64,000 nt of DNA from Bacteroidota bacterium (lineage in GTDB: Bacteria > Bacteroidota > Bacteroidia > Bacteroidales > Paludibacteraceae), in NCBI GenBank assembly GCA_023459355.1, contig JAEWUM010000046.1, positions 78,512 to 142,511 of the forward strand. The letters are read 5' to 3'. Below, one piece after another: positions 60,749-64,000 of the stretch. Numbering within the stretch: position 1 is the stretch's first letter; each line of letters begins with the position of its first letter. A program made the translations under genes and the position numbers. The notes under the pieces are model-generated. The model was not told the origin of the DNA, did no database searches, and saw only the letters and a list, made by a program, of their open reading frames with translations.

Positions 60749-61936
60749 TTAGTCTAACAATTCAGTAATTTGACCTGAACCTACCGTACGTCCACCTTCA
60801 CGGATAGCGAAACGCAAACCTACGTTACAAGCTACTGGGTAAATCAGTTTTACTGTGATTTCCAGGTTGTCACCCGGCATTACCATTTCAGTTCCTTCCG
60901 GCAACTGGATTTCTCCGGTTACGTCCAATGTACGGATGTAGAACTGAGGACGGTATCTGTTATGGAATGGTGTATGACGACCACCTTCTTCTTTCTTCAG
61001 GATATAAACCGCTGCTTTGAAAGTAGTGTGAGGAGTCACTTTACCCGGGTGGGTAATAACCATACCACGTTTGATTTCTTCTTTGTCGATACCACGTAAC
61101 AACAAACCTACGTTATCACCAGCCTGACCGTCGTCCAGAATTTTACGGAACATTTCCACACCGGTTACAACTGATTTTTTAGCTTCGTGACCCAGACCAA
61201 TGATCTGAACTTCTTCACCGGTTTTGATTTTACCTGTTTCGATACGACCTGTAGCAACTGTACCACGACCAGTGATAGAGAACACGTCTTCTACCGGCAT
61301 CAGGAACGGTTTATCAACAGCACGTTCAGGTAATTCAATCCATGTATCAACAGCATCCATCAATTCCATTACTTTATCTTCCCATTCAGCAACACCGTTC
61401 AGTGCGCCAAGAGCAGATCCGCGGATGATAGGAGTATTGTCGCCATCAAATTCATAGAATGAAAGCAGTTCACGCATTTCCATTTCTACCAGTTCCAACA
61501 TTTCTTCGTCGTCAACCATGTCACATTTGTTCATGAAAACAACGATACGAGGAACGTTTACCTGACGAGCCAACAGGATGTGCTCACGAGTTTGAGGCAT
61601 CGGACCATCAGTTGCAGCAACCACGATGATAGCACCGTCCATTTGAGCAGCACCCGTAACCATGTTCTTAACGTAGTCGGCGTGACCCGGACAGTCAACG
61701 TGCGCATAGTGACGAGCAGCTGTCTGGTATTCTACGTGTGAAGTATTAATTGTAATACCACGTTCTTTTTCTTCAGGAGCATTATCGATTGAATCGAATG
61801 AACGCAACTCAGAAAGTCCTTTTTTTGCTAATACAGTAGTAATAGCAGCGGTCAGCGTAGTTTTACCGTGGTCAACGTGACCAATGGTACCTACGTTTAC
61901 GTGAGGTTTCGACCTGTCAAATTTTTCTTTTGCCAT
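60749..61936 (-). CDS. tuf: Elongation factor Tu
   Basis: 395 aa. G1 is GHVDHGKTT, G3 is DCPGHADYVKNM, G4 is NKCD and the C-terminal domain ends GRTVGSGQITELLD. It delivers aminoacyl-tRNA to the ribosome. It is flanked by tRNA genes on both sides and belongs to the tRNA-tuf-tRNA-secE-nusG transcript driven from 62437-62467. Confidence 0.99.
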   Translation of the reverse strand: MAKEKFDRSKPHVNVGTIGHVDHGKTTLTAAITTVLAKKGLSELRSFDSIDNAPEEKERGITINTSHVEYQTAARHYAHVDCPGHADYVKNMVTGAAQMDGAIIVVAATDGPMPQTREHILLARQVNVPRIVVFMNKCDMVDDEEMLELVEMEMRELLSFYEFDGDNTPIIRGSALGALNGVAEWEDKVMELMDAVDTWIELPERAVDKPFLMPVEDVFSITGRGTVATGRIETGKIKTGEEVQIIGLGHEAKKSVVTGVEMFRKILDDGQAGDNVGLLLRGIDKEEIKRGMVITHPGKVTPHTTFKAAVYILKKEEGGRHTPFHNRYRPQFYIRTLDVTGEIQLPEGTEMVMPGDNLEITVKLIYPVACNVGLRFAIREGGRTVGSGQITELLD

Positions 61937-61996
61937 AACTCAAAGATTATTTTTAGATTTTAAATGATATATGTTTTATAAAAGCTTTATACTTAG

Positions 61997-62068
<72 letters not shown>

Positions 62069-62073
62069 AAGAG

Positions 62074-62146
62074 AGCGGAAGACGGGGCTCAAACCCGCGA
62101 CCCTCAGCTTGGAAGGCTAATGCTCTATCAACTGAGCTACTTCCGC
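62074..62146 (-). tRNA. tRNA-Gly (TCC)
   Basis: 73 nt. Acceptor GCGGAAG/CTTCCGC; the anticodon loop CTTCCAA gives anticodon TCC; T arm GGTTTGAGC. Confidence 0.95.
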
Positions 62147-62152
62147 AAAAAG

Positions 62153-62235
62153 TGGGCAGTGAAGGATTCGAACCTCCGAAGTCGAAAGACAGCTGAGTTA
62201 CAGTCAGCCCCAGTTGGCCACTTTGGTAACTGCCC
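62153..62235 (-). tRNA. tRNA-Tyr (GTA)
   Basis: 83 nt with the long variable arm of a class II tRNA. Acceptor GGGCAGT/ACTGCCC, anticodon loop CTGTAAC (anticodon GTA), T arm GGTTCGAAT, discriminator A. Confidence 0.95.
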
Positions 62236-62294
62236 ATTTTAAATCACACAGAAGAATGCTCTTCATCTTCCATCTTGCAGCTTTCACCGCTTTG

Positions 62295-62368
62295 AGCCTC
62301 TTGTCGGATTCGAACCAACGACCCCGAGATTACAAATCACGTGCTCTGGCCAGCTGAGCTAAAGAGGC
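62295..62368 (-). tRNA. tRNA-Thr (TGT)
   Basis: 74 nt. Acceptor GCCTCTT/AAGAGGC, anticodon loop TTTGTAA (anticodon TGT), T arm GGTTCGAAT. First tRNA after the 62437-62467 promoter. Confidence 0.96.
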
Positions 62369-62403
62369 AATGTGTTAATAATTAGCGATTTTAATCGAAT
62401 AAA

Positions 62404-62435
62404 AAGCCGTTTAAACACTCCTATTTAAACGGCTT
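62404..62435 (-). terminator. Intrinsic terminator after hpf
   Basis: 12-bp perfect stem (62404-62415 with 62424-62435, 8-nt loop). It is followed on the minus strand by TTTTTATTCG. The 5' arm begins 2 nt after the -7 box of the next promoter. Confidence 0.8.
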
Positions 62436-62436
62436 G

Positions 62437-62467
62437 CAAATGTACGAAATTATTTTGGATTACAAAA
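62437..62467 (-). promoter_or_regulatory. Bacteroidetes-type promoter for the tRNA-tuf-secE-nusG transcript
   Basis: On the minus strand TTTTG (62463-62467), an 18-nt spacer, then TACATTTG (62437-62444). It is located between the hpf stop and the hpf terminator, so the RNA would start inside the terminator's first arm. Confidence 0.75.
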
Positions 62468-62484
62468 CAATTCCTTCCAATTTT

Positions 62485-62784
62485 TTATTTTTTACTTAGT
62501 TTTTCCTTAAACTTTACGATCTGCTTCTCTAAAGCTTCTACTGACAAATCAACGGCTTCTTCAAAAGTATCACAAACCTTCGATGCGAAAAACTCGGCTG
62601 ACGGAACGGATATTTTAATCTCGGCCTCCTTATTGGTTGCCGTCTCGGGCTTAACTACCTTTAAATAAACCTCCACATTCAAAATCTCATCAAACAAACG
62701 GGTCAGTTTTTTCGTTTTCTTTTCAACATACAACTCCAACGCTTTGGTTGCATCAAAATTAATCGACTGAACTCTGAGTTTCAT
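62485..62784 (-). CDS. hpf: Ribosome hibernation-promoting factor (HPF/YfiA family)
   Basis: 99 aa, the short form of the family. MKLRVQSINFDATKALELYVEKKTKKL and the YLKVV...AEIKISVP beta-strands, then the basic helix VEALEKQIVKFKEKL, match HPF/YfiA. It inactivates ribosomes in stationary phase. It starts 14 bp after xerC, and its terminator overlaps the next promoter. Confidence 0.93.
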   Translation of the reverse strand: MKLRVQSINFDATKALELYVEKKTKKLTRLFDEILNVEVYLKVVKPETATNKEAEIKISVPSAEFFASKVCDTFEEAVDLSVEALEKQIVKFKEKLSKK

Positions 62785-62798
62785 AACTACCTCCTTCT

Positions 62799-63704
62799 TT
62801 ATTTGGCTCTGGGATGAGCCCGTTTATATATATTGTATAGCTCTCCAAAACCGGTATGGGTATACACCTGCGTTGCCGCAAGCGAACTGTGACCCAACAA
62901 TTCTTTTACTGCATTTATGTCTGCTCCGCCATCCAGCAGACCGGTGGCAAAACTGTGACGCATAACATGGGGACTGATTTTCGGAAGTGAACTGACCTGC
63001 GACATCATGTTGTGTACAATATTATATACAAGCTTCGGATACAGTTTTTCTCCGGACGGTCTTACAAATAAATTCTGTGCTGCGGCGGCAACATAATCGT
63101 CTCTTTTACGTATGTAATCTGCAATTTTCGCACACAACCCCTGATCCAGCGGAATGATGCGTTGTTTGTTACGCTTGCCTGTCACCTTCATCTCCCCGTT
63201 CACCAAATCAACATCCTGATCGCGGATGCCAATCAACTCCGACAACCGGACTCCGGTCATGTAAAAAACCTCCAGTATTAACAAATCTCTCATACGCACA
63301 AAATCGTCAACAGGAACAAAAGGATTATCCAAAACCTGACTCACTTCTCTTTGTTTGAAAAACACCGGAAGCGGCTTTTTTGTTTTGGGAAGCACAATTT
63401 TTAACGTTGGATTTGTCGTAACAAGACCATGCCTGAGCATGTATTTCCAGCAGGATTTAAGCGAAGATATTTTACGGGATATGCTGCGCGCGGATATTCC
63501 CTGCTGCATCAACTCCATGATCCATTGCTGAATATTCGATGGAATAACATTTTCAGGGTTGAAGTGCTGGTCTTCAACTCCCAAAAACAAAAGAAACTGG
63601 TTCAGATCGTTTTTATATGACAAAACAGTATGAGAGGAATAATTCTTCTCATACTGTAAATATTGCAGAAAACCGTTAATCATAACCTCGTTCCAATTCT
63701 GCAA
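62799..63704 (-). CDS. Tyrosine recombinase XerC/XerD
   Basis: 301 aa from the first ATG; a Met at residue 8 (63683) gives the more usual MINGFLQYLQYEKNYS start. The N-terminal SAM-like domain is followed by the catalytic set Arg in TGVRLSELIGI, Lys in VTGKRNKQR, His-x-x-Arg in SPHVMRHSFAT, His in LLGHSSLAATQ and Tyr in VYTHTGF. It resolves chromosome dimers at dif together with its partner. It lies between rpsU and hpf, the normal Bacteroidales place, so it is a housekeeping gene and not part of a mobile element. Confidence 0.93.
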   Translation of the reverse strand: MQNWNEVMINGFLQYLQYEKNYSSHTVLSYKNDLNQFLLFLGVEDQHFNPENVIPSNIQQWIMELMQQGISARSISRKISSLKSCWKYMLRHGLVTTNPTLKIVLPKTKKPLPVFFKQREVSQVLDNPFVPVDDFVRMRDLLILEVFYMTGVRLSELIGIRDQDVDLVNGEMKVTGKRNKQRIIPLDQGLCAKIADYIRKRDDYVAAAAQNLFVRPSGEKLYPKLVYNIVHNMMSQVSSLPKISPHVMRHSFATGLLDGGADINAVKELLGHSSLAATQVYTHTGFGELYNIYKRAHPRAK

Positions 63705-63764
63705 CGAAAATAGAATAAATTAATCAGAAATACAAATTATCCGCAGATAATTTAACGCTGTTTA

Positions 63765-63956
63765 TTATTCTTGTCCGAGCTGCATTTTTTGTACGTAAAC
63801 CGCGTGCATTTTTTGCTCACGCTTTACCACAGAAGGTTTATCGAAACACTGACGACGACGGAGTTCTTTTACGACACCTGTTTTTTCAAATTTACGTTTG
63901 AATTTTTTCAACGCTCTTTCAATGTTTTCGCCTTCTTTAACAGGAACTACGATCAT
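63765..63956 (-). CDS. rpsU: 30S ribosomal protein S21
   Basis: 63 aa. MIVVPVKEGENIERALKKFKRKFEKTGVVKELRRRQCFDKPSVVKR is the S21 signature (R-rich helix). It lies 60 bp upstream of xerC on the same strand. The upstream end of the window gives only 44 bp of leader. Confidence 0.96.
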   Translation of the reverse strand: MIVVPVKEGENIERALKKFKRKFEKTGVVKELRRRQCFDKPSVVKREQKMHAVYVQKMQLGQE

Positions 63957-64000
63957 AATTATTAACTGTTTATATGTATTAATTCGTTATTTTGAAATTC

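Noticed and set aside
62799..63704. Integrase of a mobile element
   Set aside because: Its place between rpsU and hpf and the full XerC/D layout indicate the housekeeping dimer-resolution recombinase; no attachment-site duplication was seen in the nearby tRNA genes.

Overview
The window is chromosomal DNA of a Bacteroidales bacterium (phylum Bacteroidota). The evidence is Bacteroidetes-type promoters (a -7 box TAnnTTTG, often with TTTG about 18-20 nt upstream), a SusC/SusD pair, five secreted proteins with type IX secretion (T9SS) C-terminal sorting domains, an RprX/RprY-like two-component pair, and the order rpsU-xerC-hpf-tRNAs-tuf-tRNA-secE-nusG-rplKAJL-rpoBC. A T9SS-bearing family (for example Dysgonomonadaceae, Paludibacteraceae or Marinilabiliaceae) fits, but the genus is not resolved. 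No insertion sequence, phage or CRISPR array was seen.

Layout. 1-5100 is housekeeping: the end of mnmA, der, a spacer with 69-bp tandem repeats, and the rplM-rpsI-rpsB-tsf operon (minus strand). 5162-11966 is a minus-strand sugar-catabolic operon: ACS-type MFS transporter, DUF4380-like mutarotase-fold protein, arabinose/fucose isomerase-family protein, a two-domain phosphomannose-isomerase-like protein and a ROK kinase. A GntR-type regulator (12378-13403) is divergent from it, and a similar 14-bp site lies at the start of both transcripts. 13635-38554 is a 15-gene plus-strand polysaccharide-utilisation-type locus. 38559-49213 holds adenine-type deaminase, secreted endonuclease I, DAACS symporter, LplT-like MFS, sensor kinase and response regulator, mutL, a small membrane protein and mannose-1-phosphate guanylyltransferase. 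49295-63956 is the RNA polymerase, ribosomal protein, tRNA, EF-Tu, hpf, xerC and rpsU block (minus strand).

The most interesting region is 13635-38554. Beside SusC/SusD it encodes five predicted phosphoesterases: three EEP-fold enzymes, one calcineurin-like enzyme and one glycerophosphodiester phosphodiesterase. It also has an organophosphate (GlpT/UhpT-type) transporter, NanE (ManNAc-6-P epimerase), a phosphohexomutase, two SGNH/acetylesterase-type hydrolases, one GH3 glycosidase, and T9SS proteins of unknown function. This combination suggests that a phosphodiester-containing glycan or glycoconjugate is cut outside the inner membrane. Sugars may then be imported partly as phosphates and converted by NanE, the mutase and the flanking isomerase/kinase genes. 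The substrate is inferred, not shown; teichoic-acid-like or amino-sugar-phosphate polymers are candidates.

Several short regulatory structures are visible: an hpf terminator overlapped by the tRNA-tuf promoter, a 21-bp symmetric terminator containing the mutL stop codon, an rplL-rpoB attenuator-like hairpin, and a likely leaderless start for the sensor kinase.
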